From assembly GCF_012163155.1 (NCBI RefSeq), contig NZ_JAAVUN010000009.1, forward strand, positions 1 through 64,000: a stretch of 64,000 nt of DNA. The letters are read 5' to 3'. Source of the DNA: Kocuria subflava. GTDB lineage: Bacteria > Actinomycetota > Actinomycetes > Actinomycetales > Micrococcaceae. Positions 7,735 through 16,814 of the stretch are shown piece by piece. The position numbers were made by a program, and so were the translations under genes. Numbering within the stretch: the stretch's first letter is position 1; every line of letters starts with the position of its first letter. A model generated the notes under the pieces. It was given only the letters and a program-made list of their open reading frames with translations. It did no database searches and was not told the origin of the DNA.

Positions 7735-8415
7735 ATGGCCAACATCCTCATTGCCGAGGACGAGGAGCGGATCTCCCGCTTCATCCAGAAGGGGCTGCGT
7801 GCCTCCGGGTTCACCACCACCGTGGTGGAGGACGGCGTGACGGCCCTGGACTACGCCGCCACGGGGGAGTTCGACTTGTTGATCCTGGACGTTGGGCTGC
7901 CGGGAATGGACGGGTTCAAGGTGCTCTCCGTGCTGCGCAGCATGGGTTCCACCATGCCGGTGATCATGTGCACGGCCCGTGATTCCGTGGAAGACACCGT
8001 GCAGGGCCTGGACAAGGGTGCCGATGACTATCTGGCCAAACCCTTCCGGTTCCAAGAACTTCTGGCCCGGGTGAAAGCACGCTTGCGAAACGCCACACCG
8101 GCGGTGGCGGAGGAGGAACTGCGCTACGGCACGTTGTCCTTGGACATCGGCAAACGCTGCGCCGTGCTGGCCACGGAGTCCGGGGCCGAGGAGTACGTGG
8201 AGCTCTCCGCACGCGAGTTCAGCATTGCCACCGTGTTCCTGGAGAACGCTGGCCAGGTGCTCACCCGGGACCAACTGCTCACCAAGGTGTGGGGTTACGA
8301 CTTCGACGGCGCCTCCAACGTGGTGGACGTCTACGTCCGGTACCTGCGCAACAAGCTGGGTCCAGAGAGGTTCGTCACCGTGCGAGGGGTGGGCTACCGC
8401 TTGGCGGAGGTCTGA
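7735..8415 (+). CDS. OmpR/PhoB-family response regulator
   Basis: A 226-residue DNA-binding response regulator. The receiver domain (residues 1-115) has the acidic pocket AEDEE, phospho-acceptor Asp52 in LILDVGLPG, and Lys102 in YLAKPF. The C-terminal winged helix (about 130-225) has the pattern LSAREFSIATVFLEN and the recognition region SNVVDVYVRYLRNKLG. It is partner of the kinase just upstream. OmpR-type regulators bind tandem half-sites 11 bp apart; such repeats lie before the kinase, the glycosyltransferase operon and the Trp/Asp-tail gene, which are therefore likely targets. Confidence 0.95.
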   Translation: MANILIAEDEERISRFIQKGLRASGFTTTVVEDGVTALDYAATGEFDLLILDVGLPGMDGFKVLSVLRSMGSTMPVIMCTARDSVEDTVQGLDKGADDYLAKPFRFQELLARVKARLRNATPAVAEEELRYGTLSLDIGKRCAVLATESGAEEYVELSAREFSIATVFLENAGQVLTRDQLLTKVWGYDFDGASNVVDVYVRYLRNKLGPERFVTVRGVGYRLAEV

Positions 8416-8492
8416 GGTCGTCGTCGTGCTGCGGCCGGTGTGGACCGTCGCGGATAGACGACGCCGCCGCAAGGCCTGTTGGTGCGTAGGCA

Positions 8493-8525
8493 GATGAGAG
8501 TCTCCTCATGAACGGCTCATAGGGT
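8493..8525 (+). promoter_or_regulatory. Promoter region of the glycosyltransferase operon
   Basis: CTCAT at 8505 and again at 8516 are 11 bp apart, overlapping a -10-like TAGGGT (8520-8525). GATGAGAGTCT (8493-8503) just upstream is shared with the promoter of the secreted-protein gene at 751. The site lies between the response regulator gene and the operon. Confidence 0.45.
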
Positions 8526-8588
8526 CTTCATCCTGCCCCGAGACAGTGGGTGCAGTGCAGCGATGACGACTGAGCGAGGGGACGGGTC

Positions 8589-9794
8589 ATGGAGACCGAA
8601 GAGTTGCGGGTGGTGTTCTACTCGCACGACTCCCAAGGGTTGGGCCACACCCGACGCAATGTGGCTTTGGCGCACGCCCTGGTGAATCACCTTCCCGGTC
8701 TGACCGGACGGGCGGTGACGGGTCTTCTGCTCACCGGCGTGGACAACGCCACGGCTCATGACAAACCGGAGGGCTTTGACTGGGTGGTGCTGCCCGGAGT
8801 GGCCAAGGACACCGGCACTTACGAACCGCGCAACCTGTCCGTGGGCATGGATCATCTGACCAATCTGCGCTCTGGGTTGATCGAGGCCGCGTTGTTGGGC
8901 TTCCATCCGCATCTGGTGGTTGTGGACCGCCACGCCTGGGGTGTGCAGCGCGAGCTCCAGGCACCGCTGCTGCGACTGCGTGCCGAGTTCCCGCAGACCC
9001 AGATCATTCTGGGGTTGCGTGAAGTCCTGGATTCCCCGGAGGCGGCTGCCCGTGAATGGGAGAATCTGGGAGAGCTGGAGACCTTCCGCGCCGTCTACAA
9101 CCACATCTGGGTCTACGGTGACCGCGATGTCCATGACCCCGTCAGCAGTGGAGAGATCCCCGCGGAGCTTGGGGACATGATTCAGCACACCGGTTACCTG
9201 GCGGCGGGGCGTCCCGTGGGGGAGCGGACCTCTGGCATGAGCCGTCCGTACATCGTGTCCATGGCAGGCGGTGGATCGGACGGTGTGGACCTGCTCACCG
9301 CCGCCGCCCGCGCGCGGGTGCCGCACGGGTACCGTCACCTGGTGATCACCGGTCCACAGATGGACCCGGCGCAGGTGCAACGCATTCAGACCGTGGCCAG
9401 TGAACGCACCATTGTGGTCAACGCGGTGCCTGATGCCTTGGCGGAGGTCCTGGCGGCTGACGCCGTGATCTCCATGGGTGGGTACAACTCCACCACGGAG
9501 ATTCTGACCACCAACACCCCGGCCTTGATTGTGCCGCGAGAGCATCCGCGTCAGGAACAGTTGATCCGGGCCACCGCGCTGCGGCAAGTGGGCGCCGTGG
9601 ATCTCTTGCGGGCCCGGGACCTCACGGCCCAGGCGATCTCAGCGTGGATGCGCCGGGCGGTGGGAACGGTCAGGCTGCGCCACCACCTGAACCTCAGCGG
9701 CCTTCAGACCGCTGCCCATCTGGCCGCACAGGCTTTGACCGCAGCACACCCGCTGCCCTCGGGCATCTGCGGTCAAGGGGCTCTGTCCCGATGA
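8589..9794 (+). CDS. MurG-like predicted glycosyltransferase
   Basis: A 401-residue predicted glycosyltransferase of the GT28/MurG-like type (resembling COG4671). It begins with VVFYSHDSQGLGHTRRN, a nucleotide-sugar enzyme N-terminal loop, and has the C-terminal GGYNSTTEILTTNTPALIVP with the conserved Gly-rich and Glu region that binds the nucleotide in this fold, then REHPRQEQ. There is no signal peptide, so it acts at the cytoplasmic face. A ribosome binding site GAGGGGAC lies before the ATG. It is the first gene of a five-gene operon and overlaps the next by 4 bp. Donor and acceptor are unknown. Confidence 0.82.
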   Translation: METEELRVVFYSHDSQGLGHTRRNVALAHALVNHLPGLTGRAVTGLLLTGVDNATAHDKPEGFDWVVLPGVAKDTGTYEPRNLSVGMDHLTNLRSGLIEAALLGFHPHLVVVDRHAWGVQRELQAPLLRLRAEFPQTQIILGLREVLDSPEAAAREWENLGELETFRAVYNHIWVYGDRDVHDPVSSGEIPAELGDMIQHTGYLAAGRPVGERTSGMSRPYIVSMAGGGSDGVDLLTAAARARVPHGYRHLVITGPQMDPAQVQRIQTVASERTIVVNAVPDALAEVLAADAVISMGGYNSTTEILTTNTPALIVPREHPRQEQLIRATALRQVGAVDLLRARDLTAQAISAWMRRAVGTVRLRHHLNLSGLQTAAHLAAQALTAAHPLPSGICGQGALSR

Positions 9795-11080
9795 CCCAGC
9801 ACAGAATCGGCTACGTCCTCAAGGTTTATCCACGGTTCTCGGAGACGTTCATTGTCACGGAGATCCTGGCCCGTGAGGCCCAGGGGGAGCACCTTGAGAT
9901 CTTTGCGCTGCGCCACACCACGGACACCCGTTTCCACCCGGAACTGGCCCGCGTCCAGGCCCCTGTGACCTACATCCACCGCCCGTTCAAAGCCTCAGAG
10001 GCCTGGGAGGTGATGGCTCAGGCTCAGCGCGTGGTTCCAGACTTCGGCAACCGATGGGCCCAGCTGTTGCCGGATCTGGTGTCCACGGAAGCCTCCGAGG
10101 TTCATCAGGGCATCGAGTTGGCCTGTTCCGTGGTCACCCACGGGATTACACACCTGCACTGTCACTTTGCCAACCTGTCCGTGAAGGTGGCGGAGATCGC
10201 CTCCCGGCTCACCGGTGTCCCGTTCTCCGTGACCACCCACGCCAAGGATTTGTTCCATGGATCCGTGAGCCACCACCGTTTGCAGCGCACCTTCAGGTGG
10301 GCCGAGCACGTGGTCACCATCTCCGAGTTCAACCGGCAGTTCCTTCTGCGCAATTTCCCGCAGTCCTTCACCCCCACGGGCACGCCGTTGCACCTGGTCC
10401 ACAACGGATTGGAACTGAGCAGATTCCCCTACGCACAACCCGCGGCCCCGGCAGGCCCGTTGCATGTGGTGGGCGTGGGACGCCTGGTGGAAAAAAAAGG
10501 TTTTGACGTCTTGATCCGAGCCGCTGCCGCAGCACTGGCTGATGGTTTGGAACTGAAGGTCACCGTGGCCGGGGGTGGTGAACGTGAGGCCTCCCTGCGT
10601 GAGCTCGCCGTGGCTCTGGGCATCACGGAACACATCGAGATCTTGGGCCCACGGACCCAGGGTGAGATCGTGGACCTGCTGCGTCGGGCTGATGTGTTTG
10701 CAGCCCCCTGCGTGGTGGGCGCGGACGGCAATGCCGATGGCTTGCCCACCGTGTTGCTGGAGGCCATGGCCATGGGGGTGCCGGTGATCGCCACGTCTGT
10801 CACCGGCATTCCGGAGGTGGTGCGCAACGGGGAACCGGGGGCAGCCGTACAGACCGGAATCCTGTTGGAACCCGGTGACGTCGACTCCCTGGCACAGGCT
10901 TTCCGGACCGTGGCTGAACCCGGGTGGGACCGTGTGGCCGTGACCCGGGCCGGTCGCGACGTCGTGGAGACCCATTTCGATTCGCGCAGACAGGCTCAGC
11001 GGCTGGGGGAACTCATGCCGAGTCGTCAGATCGTCCAACCCACTGAGCCCACACAGAGATCGAAGGAAGGTGTTACCTGA
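9791..11080 (+). CDS. Glycosyltransferase family 4 protein (first of two)
   Basis: A 429-residue GT4-type (GT-B fold) enzyme. The C-terminal half has VGVGRLVEKKGFDVLI near residues 228-243 and the nucleotide-sugar motif around GLPTVLLEAMAMGVPVIA, where the conserved Glu is present. The N-terminal half begins IGYVLKVYPRFSETFI, typical of colanic-acid WcaL-like and exopolysaccharide glycosyltransferases. The ATG at 9791 overlaps the stop of the previous gene as ATGA, showing translational coupling, so the longer open frame from 9644 is not used. It ends on the A of the next start codon. The sugar transferred is unknown. Confidence 0.85.
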   Translation: MTQHRIGYVLKVYPRFSETFIVTEILAREAQGEHLEIFALRHTTDTRFHPELARVQAPVTYIHRPFKASEAWEVMAQAQRVVPDFGNRWAQLLPDLVSTEASEVHQGIELACSVVTHGITHLHCHFANLSVKVAEIASRLTGVPFSVTTHAKDLFHGSVSHHRLQRTFRWAEHVVTISEFNRQFLLRNFPQSFTPTGTPLHLVHNGLELSRFPYAQPAAPAGPLHVVGVGRLVEKKGFDVLIRAAAAALADGLELKVTVAGGGEREASLRELAVALGITEHIEILGPRTQGEIVDLLRRADVFAAPCVVGADGNADGLPTVLLEAMAMGVPVIATSVTGIPEVVRNGEPGAAVQTGILLEPGDVDSLAQAFRTVAEPGWDRVAVTRAGRDVVETHFDSRRQAQRLGELMPSRQIVQPTEPTQRSKEGVT

Positions 11081-12294
11081 TGCGTCTGGCCTACATCAGT
11101 GCAGACCCCGGCATCCCGGTATTCGGGTCCAAGGGCGCCTCTGTGCACGTGCAGGAAATCATCCGGTGTTGGCGTGCCCTGGGGTGGGAGGTCACCGTCT
11201 ACGCCACCCGTGTGGGTGATCAGGTTCCCCAGGACCTGGCGGACCTTGAGGTGGTGCACGTTCCCGTGCCCAAGGCGCCGGCAGCCCAGGCTGAGGATCG
11301 GATGGAGCGTGTGGCCGCTCGCGAACAGGCACAGCAGAAGGCTGCGCAGGAGATTGCCGCGCAGGTGGTGGCGGCCGGTGCCGATGCCGTGTACGAACGC
11401 TATTCGCTGTTCTCCACTGCTCTGGCGGAGGTCTGCCAGACCCTGTCCATTCCGGGTTTCCTGGAGGTCAACGCTCCGCTGATCGATGAACAGCAGACGC
11501 ACCGTGACCTGATTGACCACCACGGCGCCCATGCCGCGCTGAAGCATCAGGTGAGCCACGCCACGCGCATCGCGTGCGTTTCCGAACCCGTGGCTGACTG
11601 GGTGCGCAGCACAGCAGGCGCAGGCCTCACCCCGCAGCAGATGCAGGACCGCGTGGTGGTCACACCCAACGGTGTCAATGTTGAGCGCATCCGCCCCTCC
11701 AAGGATTCACAGGGCTGCCTGGAGGCCGGGCGCAGCCCCGTTGTGGTTTTCGTGGGGACTCTGAAACCTTGGCACGGCGTGGAACACCTGGTGGAGGCCC
11801 GCGCACTGGCGACCACCTCATGGCGGTTGCGTCTGGTGGGGGATGGTCCCCAAGGGCAGGCCCTGGCCGAACAGGCCACCCGGTTGGGGATTGAGGTCGA
11901 GTTCACCGGGGCCGTGGCCCCGGAGCACATCCCCGGCCACCTGGAGGACTGCGCTGTTGCCGTGGCCCCTTATCCGCGCACCGAGCAGAGCGCGGACCAG
12001 TACTTTTCACCGCTGAAGATCTATGAATACTGTGCGGCTGCACTGCCCGTGGTGGCCTCCCGCGTGGGGCAGGTTCCCCAGATCATCGACGACGGCGTGA
12101 CCGGGTTGCTGGTTGAACCCTCCGACCCGGTGGATCTGGCTCGGGCGGTGGATGACCTGGTCGGGGACCCGCGGCGTCGTCGTGCCTCGGGCCGGGCGGC
12201 ACGTGAGATGGCCGAACGCGAACGCTCCTGGGATCGGGTGCTGGAAGCCATCCTGGACGGCACCGGTGTAGGCACCGCGGACGGTCGCCCATGA
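11080..12294 (+). CDS. Glycosyltransferase family 4 protein (second of two)
   Basis: A 404-residue GT4-type enzyme. It starts MRLAYISADPGIPVFGSKGASVHV, the N-terminal acceptor-domain loop, and carries VVVFVGTLKPWHGVEHLVEA at the domain junction and the C-terminal donor site FSPLKIYEYCAAALPVVASR, with the Glu conserved. An Ala/Gln/Glu-rich helical stretch sits near residues 65-100. GAAGGAAGG lies about 8 nt before the ATG at 11080. The gene overlaps the previous one by a single base and the ABC exporter by 4 bp. With the two preceding transferases it probably assembles an oligosaccharide or glycolipid. Confidence 0.85.
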   Translation: MRLAYISADPGIPVFGSKGASVHVQEIIRCWRALGWEVTVYATRVGDQVPQDLADLEVVHVPVPKAPAAQAEDRMERVAAREQAQQKAAQEIAAQVVAAGADAVYERYSLFSTALAEVCQTLSIPGFLEVNAPLIDEQQTHRDLIDHHGAHAALKHQVSHATRIACVSEPVADWVRSTAGAGLTPQQMQDRVVVTPNGVNVERIRPSKDSQGCLEAGRSPVVVFVGTLKPWHGVEHLVEARALATTSWRLRLVGDGPQGQALAEQATRLGIEVEFTGAVAPEHIPGHLEDCAVAVAPYPRTEQSADQYFSPLKIYEYCAAALPVVASRVGQVPQIIDDGVTGLLVEPSDPVDLARAVDDLVGDPRRRRASGRAAREMAERERSWDRVLEAILDGTGVGTADGRP

Positions 12295-14225
12295 GCGCGG
12301 TGGCAGATGAATCCCGCGGCGGGGACCGGGACAAGCGCGTCACGGCCAGGACCGCCCGAAAATCCAAGGTCACCAAGATCGAGAAGCAGGCGCTGGGCCG
12401 AACCCTGAACCTCATTCGACCCCATCTTGGGGAACACCGCTGGTTGATAGCCGGCGGTGTTGTGGCGTTGCTGTTGGAAGTGGCCTTCCGGGTCTTGGAA
12501 CCCTGGCCGTTGAAAATCCTGATTGACTCCATCACCCGCTCCCTGGGGGCGGATGCCACAGCGGTGGACCCGTGGATCCCGGAAGCCTCGTGGCAACTGC
12601 TTTTGGCAGCCGGTCTGGCCACCGTGTGCATCGTGGGCTTCCGTGCTCTGACCAACTATCTGGCCACCGTGGCCTTCGCCTTGGTGGGCTCACGGGTTTC
12701 CACGGTGCTGCGCGGGCGGCTGTTCCGCCATGTCCAAAGCCTCTCCGATCGCTTCCATTCGAGCTCCCGGGCGGGGGACACGGTTCAGCGCATCGTCTCC
12801 GACATCGGGAAGTTGCAGGAGGTGGCCGTCACCGCAGGCCTGCCCCTGCTGGCCAACGTGATCACCCTGGTGGTCATGTGCATCGTCATGTTGGTCCTGG
12901 ACTGGATGTTGGCCCTGGTGGTGGTGGGAGCCATCCTGGCGTTCTGGTTCATCAGCCGCGGGTCATCGGGCAAGATCACGGAAGCCTCCCGCAAGACGCG
13001 GAAAGGTGAGGGTGCACTGGCCAACACCGCCCATGAATCGCTGGGTGCCATCCGCGTGGTGCAGGCCTACGGTCTGGAGGATCGCATGGCGGCCTCTTTC
13101 GAGAAGTCCAATCAGATGGCCCTGACCCAGGGGGTCCAGTCCCGGCGTCTGGCTGCCGGGTTGGAACGGGCCACGGATGTGATTGTGGGAGTGGCCACCG
13201 CCGTGGTTCTGGTGGGTGGTGGCTGGCGGGTGCTTCAGGAGCAGATGACCCTGGGGGACCTGGTGTTGTTCACCACCTACCTCAAGACCTGCATGAAGCC
13301 CCTGCGTGACATGGCCAAGTACACCGGACGCATTGCCCGTGCAACGGCCTCCGGCGAGCGGGTGGCTGATCTGATGGAGACCACCCCGGAGATCCGGGAC
13401 ACTGCGGAGAGCACACCGTTGCAAGCCGTGCGGGGTGAGATCGCGTTCCGGCGGGTTGATGCCTCCTACGGTGACCCGGCAGATCCTCACCATGGGTTGG
13501 TGCTCCAGGACATTGACGTGGTGATCCGTCCCGGGCAACACGTGAGTGTGATCGGGCCGTCCGGTTCTGGAAAGTCCACTCTGGCCTCCCTGTTGGTGCG
13601 GGCCATGGATCCGGTCCACGGCTCTGTGGCGGTGGATGGGCAGGACCTGCGGTTGCTGTCCGTGGCCTCCGTGCGCTCCAACGTGGCGTTGTTGCTGCAG
13701 GAATCGGTGCTCTTCCACGGAACCATTCGGGAAAACATCCGGATGGGGCGTGAAGATGCCACGGATGCCCAGGTGGAGGCGGCGGCCAAGGCCGCCCAGG
13801 CACATGAGTTCGTGACCGGTTTCCCCCAGGGATACGACACCGTGGTGGCCGAACGTGGCTCCACACTCTCCGGTGGTCAGCGCCAGCGGATCGCCATTGC
13901 CCGCGCTCTGCTGCGCGATGCTCCTGTGGTGGTTCTGGACGAGGCAACCACCGGGCTGGATCCCCAATCCACCCAAGCGGTGGTGGATGCCATTGCCGAA
14001 CTGATCCAGGGCCGAACCTCCGTGGCCGTCACGCACGATGCCGCCATGGCATTGGCCTCGGACCGTGTGTTGTGGGTTCAAGAGGGTCGCATCCTGTTGG
14101 ACGGCACCCCGGAGGACCTGCTGGCTGATCCCGACGGCGTGTTCGCCGCCTGGGTGGCACAACAACAAGCCCGGGACCAGGCGGAGGTCCACGCTGCGGA
14201 TTCAACGGAGGGGCAGCGGCCATGA
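12291..14225 (+). CDS. ABC exporter, fused permease and ATPase
   Basis: A 644-residue half-transporter. About six TM segments occupy residues 45-330, and the ATP-binding domain follows: Walker A IGPSGSGKST near 422-430, Q loop LLLQESVLF, signature LSGGQRQR near 526, Walker B VVVLDEATTG near 545 and the H-loop His in VTHDAAM. This is the MsbA-like exporter architecture, so it probably acts as a homodimer, flipping or exporting a lipid-linked or glycosylated product made by the upstream transferases. The basic N-terminal 40 residues are Lys/Arg-rich. The start overlaps the previous gene (ATGA) and the end overlaps the next. Confidence 0.92.
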   Translation: MSAVADESRGGDRDKRVTARTARKSKVTKIEKQALGRTLNLIRPHLGEHRWLIAGGVVALLLEVAFRVLEPWPLKILIDSITRSLGADATAVDPWIPEASWQLLLAAGLATVCIVGFRALTNYLATVAFALVGSRVSTVLRGRLFRHVQSLSDRFHSSSRAGDTVQRIVSDIGKLQEVAVTAGLPLLANVITLVVMCIVMLVLDWMLALVVVGAILAFWFISRGSSGKITEASRKTRKGEGALANTAHESLGAIRVVQAYGLEDRMAASFEKSNQMALTQGVQSRRLAAGLERATDVIVGVATAVVLVGGGWRVLQEQMTLGDLVLFTTYLKTCMKPLRDMAKYTGRIARATASGERVADLMETTPEIRDTAESTPLQAVRGEIAFRRVDASYGDPADPHHGLVLQDIDVVIRPGQHVSVIGPSGSGKSTLASLLVRAMDPVHGSVAVDGQDLRLLSVASVRSNVALLLQESVLFHGTIRENIRMGREDATDAQVEAAAKAAQAHEFVTGFPQGYDTVVAERGSTLSGGQRQRIAIARALLRDAPVVVLDEATTGLDPQSTQAVVDAIAELIQGRTSVAVTHDAAMALASDRVLWVQEGRILLDGTPEDLLADPDGVFAAWVAQQQARDQAEVHAADSTEGQRP

Positions 14226-16708
14226 ACGTGGACCTCACTGATACCCCGGTCTCAGCCGAGCACCTTCCCGGAGTGAACTGGATCCTGAATCCACACCGAT
14301 TGTGGGACCTGCCGTTGGCACACTCTGCACCACTTGGCGGTGGGGCTGCCGATGGTCTGCATCTGCGCACCTCTTACTTGCGCTACAAGCCGTCTGTGGC
14401 GGCCGTGGCCAGGCTGGATCTTTCCGCGACGGGCCACGGAAACCGGGTCACGGCCGGCGGTGGGCCCGCCCGGAGCCAAGTGCTCTGGGTGGCCACATAC
14501 TCGCCACAGGCGGGTGGAAAACTGGAAAAGCTGCGCATCACGTTGCAGCAGCTCTACGGGGTGGCCGGGCAGGAGATGGTGGCCACCTGTCAGATTCCAG
14601 GCCGCCCTGGGCACGTGCTGGCCGTGGGGTTGCCCGCCGCAGATCCCAAACTGGTCAAGGTGCTGCACAAGGTACTGGGGGCATCGGCTGCCGGGCTGGG
14701 CACGGCGCACAGCCCGTGGCGGGTGCTGCGTTTCAACCCTCAGCGTCGGATGGTTTTGGCCGGTGGGCCCGGTGGCTCAGCGCCGGAAACGGTGGTCAAG
14801 ATCTCCGCGAAAGCCCCTGCCGTTTCCGAATCCACGCTGGCCGTGCTGGCCTCGGACGCGGTGCCGATACAGGTCACCACCACCGCCCCGGGCATCTGCC
14901 CGGATCCTCACGTGCGCTGCTATCCCTGGTACGGCGACGGTGACCTCACGGACCACGCCGTGGACACGTCAACCGTTGAGGCTGCCCGGAAGGCTGGCCG
15001 CGGCCTGGTGCGTTTGCACTCCTGTGCTGATCGTCTGGCCGAGAAGATCGTGAACCGGATTCCCGATTCACCGGACCCAGTGGCCCGTATGGAGGTCATG
15101 GCCACCGACCTGATGGCTGTGGATCCGGACGTGGCAGCACAGTTTCGCGCGGTGGCAGACCGGATCACCGTGAATCTTGAGATCACCGCAAGCCTTGGCA
15201 CCGGCACCGCGCTGCGTGTGCTCCACGGGGATTTCTCCGCCGATCAAGTCCTGGTTAACAGCACAGCGTTCAGCCCCGGCCACAGCTCCTCCAACCCACA
15301 CAGCGACGACGACGGCGTGATGATCACGGACTTGGACCGGATGCGTCTGGGTCAGGCCGCAGATGATCTGGGCAATGCAGTGTCATCGGGAATCATGACC
15401 CAGCTGGCCCAGATGGCACCATCCCAGGACTGGGAACCGGTCCTGGATTCGGTGACGGCGGCCATGGTGGAGGGGTATCGAGAACTCAGTGGTGCTCCAT
15501 CCGATCACCAGATCCGCACCTGGGCGGGGTTCCACCTGCTCATGCGGGTCATGACGGCCTTCCGGGACTGCAGCCCGCACTGGCCCCAGCGGATGCACCA
15601 GGTGGTCCAGGCAGCTGGCGCGCTGGTGCCGGAAGCCGTGCCCACCACACTCACGGTGCAGCAGCCAGGCGGTGACCTGGAGACTTTCACCGTCAAACGG
15701 GCTTGGCCCAAGGCAGACGGTCGACTCAACGCTGAAGTGATCGACTCCACGGGCCGAGTCCGGGCGGCGGCAGCAACACCGAATCCGCACAGGCTGGGCC
15801 TCACCGAGTGGAAGGTCAACACCGTTGGCTCGGATCACAAACTGCCGGGACTCGAGGAGTTGTCCCGTCACGGCCAGGTGGTGGTGCACCGGCGGGGCAG
15901 GCGAGCTGTGGTGGCAACCGCGGATCGGTACGTTAAGTTGCTGGCCGCGGACAAGGTGCCGGAGACGGCACGGCTCTCCCACGAAATTCACCACCTGGCA
16001 ACCGCGGCAGGATTCGTCGTTCCGCGCGTTGTGAGCAGTGGTACTGACCGCGTGGAGTTCTCCGTGGTGGCGGGGCAGAACCTGCACAGTGTGGGCGCGG
16101 CCGGGCAGGAGGAGAACTACGCGGCAGGAATTCGCGCCTGGGCGCACCGGTGGCCGAATCTGGTGCGCGCCGATTTGGCCTCCAGCACGTTGCCCATCTA
16201 CACCGCAGCAGATGAGATCCGGACGTTGGAGACCTGGCGGCAGCGTCTGGCCGCTTTCCCCGCAGCGTCGGATGTTGACCCCGCAGCCTGGGCCGATGCC
16301 GTCACCAAAGTTCAGCAGATGCTTGCAGATCTTCCCGCGGGTCCGTCCTGGCGGCCCGGTGTCCTGCACCGCGACCTCCATGAAAAACAACTGTTGCTGG
16401 ATGCCGTCTCCGGCAGCATCGGACTGCTGGACTTCGACACTGCGGCCATCGGTGATCCAGCACTGGATCTGGCCAATCTGGGGGTGCACCTGGACCTGCA
16501 CAGCGCCCAAGGTGTGCTCAGCGCGCAGCTGCACACCGTGGCCACCAGAACCGTGACAGAGGTGGCCTGTGAGCTGGCGGTCACCGCACAACGCATGGAG
16601 GCCTACCGGGCTGCCACCCGCGCACGGCTGGTCTGTGTTTACGCCTTCCGTCCGCAATGGAAGCACCTTGCGCGCACGTGGGCACAAGACCTCATTCGAG
16701 ACCTGTGA
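14222..16708 (+). CDS. Protein with two aminoglycoside-phosphotransferase-like kinase domains
   Basis: An 828-residue protein in which two APH-like (kinase-fold) domains appear in tandem. In the first, the catalytic loop is LRVLHGDFSADQVLVN near residues 331-346 and the metal-binding motif is MITDLDRM near 365. In the second, the loop is GVLHRDLHEKQLLLD near 712-726 with GLLDFDTAAIGDPALDLAN near 735-753. Both retain the catalytic Asp and the DFD/DLD metal Asp. No antibiotic-resistance role is implied; such kinases also phosphorylate sugars, choline or lipids. Last gene of the glycosyltransferase/ABC operon, 4-bp overlap. The substrate is unknown. Confidence 0.75.
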   Translation: MNVDLTDTPVSAEHLPGVNWILNPHRLWDLPLAHSAPLGGGAADGLHLRTSYLRYKPSVAAVARLDLSATGHGNRVTAGGGPARSQVLWVATYSPQAGGKLEKLRITLQQLYGVAGQEMVATCQIPGRPGHVLAVGLPAADPKLVKVLHKVLGASAAGLGTAHSPWRVLRFNPQRRMVLAGGPGGSAPETVVKISAKAPAVSESTLAVLASDAVPIQVTTTAPGICPDPHVRCYPWYGDGDLTDHAVDTSTVEAARKAGRGLVRLHSCADRLAEKIVNRIPDSPDPVARMEVMATDLMAVDPDVAAQFRAVADRITVNLEITASLGTGTALRVLHGDFSADQVLVNSTAFSPGHSSSNPHSDDDGVMITDLDRMRLGQAADDLGNAVSSGIMTQLAQMAPSQDWEPVLDSVTAAMVEGYRELSGAPSDHQIRTWAGFHLLMRVMTAFRDCSPHWPQRMHQVVQAAGALVPEAVPTTLTVQQPGGDLETFTVKRAWPKADGRLNAEVIDSTGRVRAAAATPNPHRLGLTEWKVNTVGSDHKLPGLEELSRHGQVVVHRRGRRAVVATADRYVKLLAADKVPETARLSHEIHHLATAAGFVVPRVVSSGTDRVEFSVVAGQNLHSVGAAGQEENYAAGIRAWAHRWPNLVRADLASSTLPIYTAADEIRTLETWRQRLAAFPAASDVDPAAWADAVTKVQQMLADLPAGPSWRPGVLHRDLHEKQLLLDAVSGSIGLLDFDTAAIGDPALDLANLGVHLDLHSAQGVLSAQLHTVATRTVTEVACELAVTAQRMEAYRAATRARLVCVYAFRPQWKHLARTWAQDLIRDL

Positions 16709-16775
16709 ACGGGAGCCCCGGCGCAGTCGTGGAGTTGGTCACGATTCGGTGACATCCACCCCAGGTGACCTCGTT

Positions 16776-16807
16776 CTCATCTTGGTCTTATCTGGACCGG
16801 CAACCAT
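16776..16807 (+). promoter_or_regulatory. Promoter region of the Trp/Asp-tail gene
   Basis: CTCAT (16776-16780) and CTTAT (16787-16791) are 11 bp apart, the third occurrence of this repeat in the block. A -10-like AACCAT (16802-16807) ends 7 nt before the ATG at 16815. Confidence 0.35.
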
Positions 16808-16814
16808 GTGCGGC

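Noticed and set aside
8416-8445. Repeated GTCGTCGTC-type runs after several genes (also at 37840, 43200, 49546)
   Set aside because: Similar short GACGAC runs also occur in coding DNA; likely base-composition bias. I could not show a significant excess by reading.
6088-8472. 794-residue antisense open frame over the kinase and regulator genes
   Set aside because: Opposite two clear genes; rich in His/Gln as typical for shadow frames in high-GC DNA; no ribosome binding site.
15383-16687. 434-residue antisense open frame opposite the dual-kinase gene
   Set aside because: No conserved motif and fully contained in a gene with two catalytic loops.
14222-16708. Antibiotic-resistance aminoglycoside phosphotransferase
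   Set aside because: The kinase fold is shared with many metabolic kinases; double domain and operon context favour a biosynthetic role.
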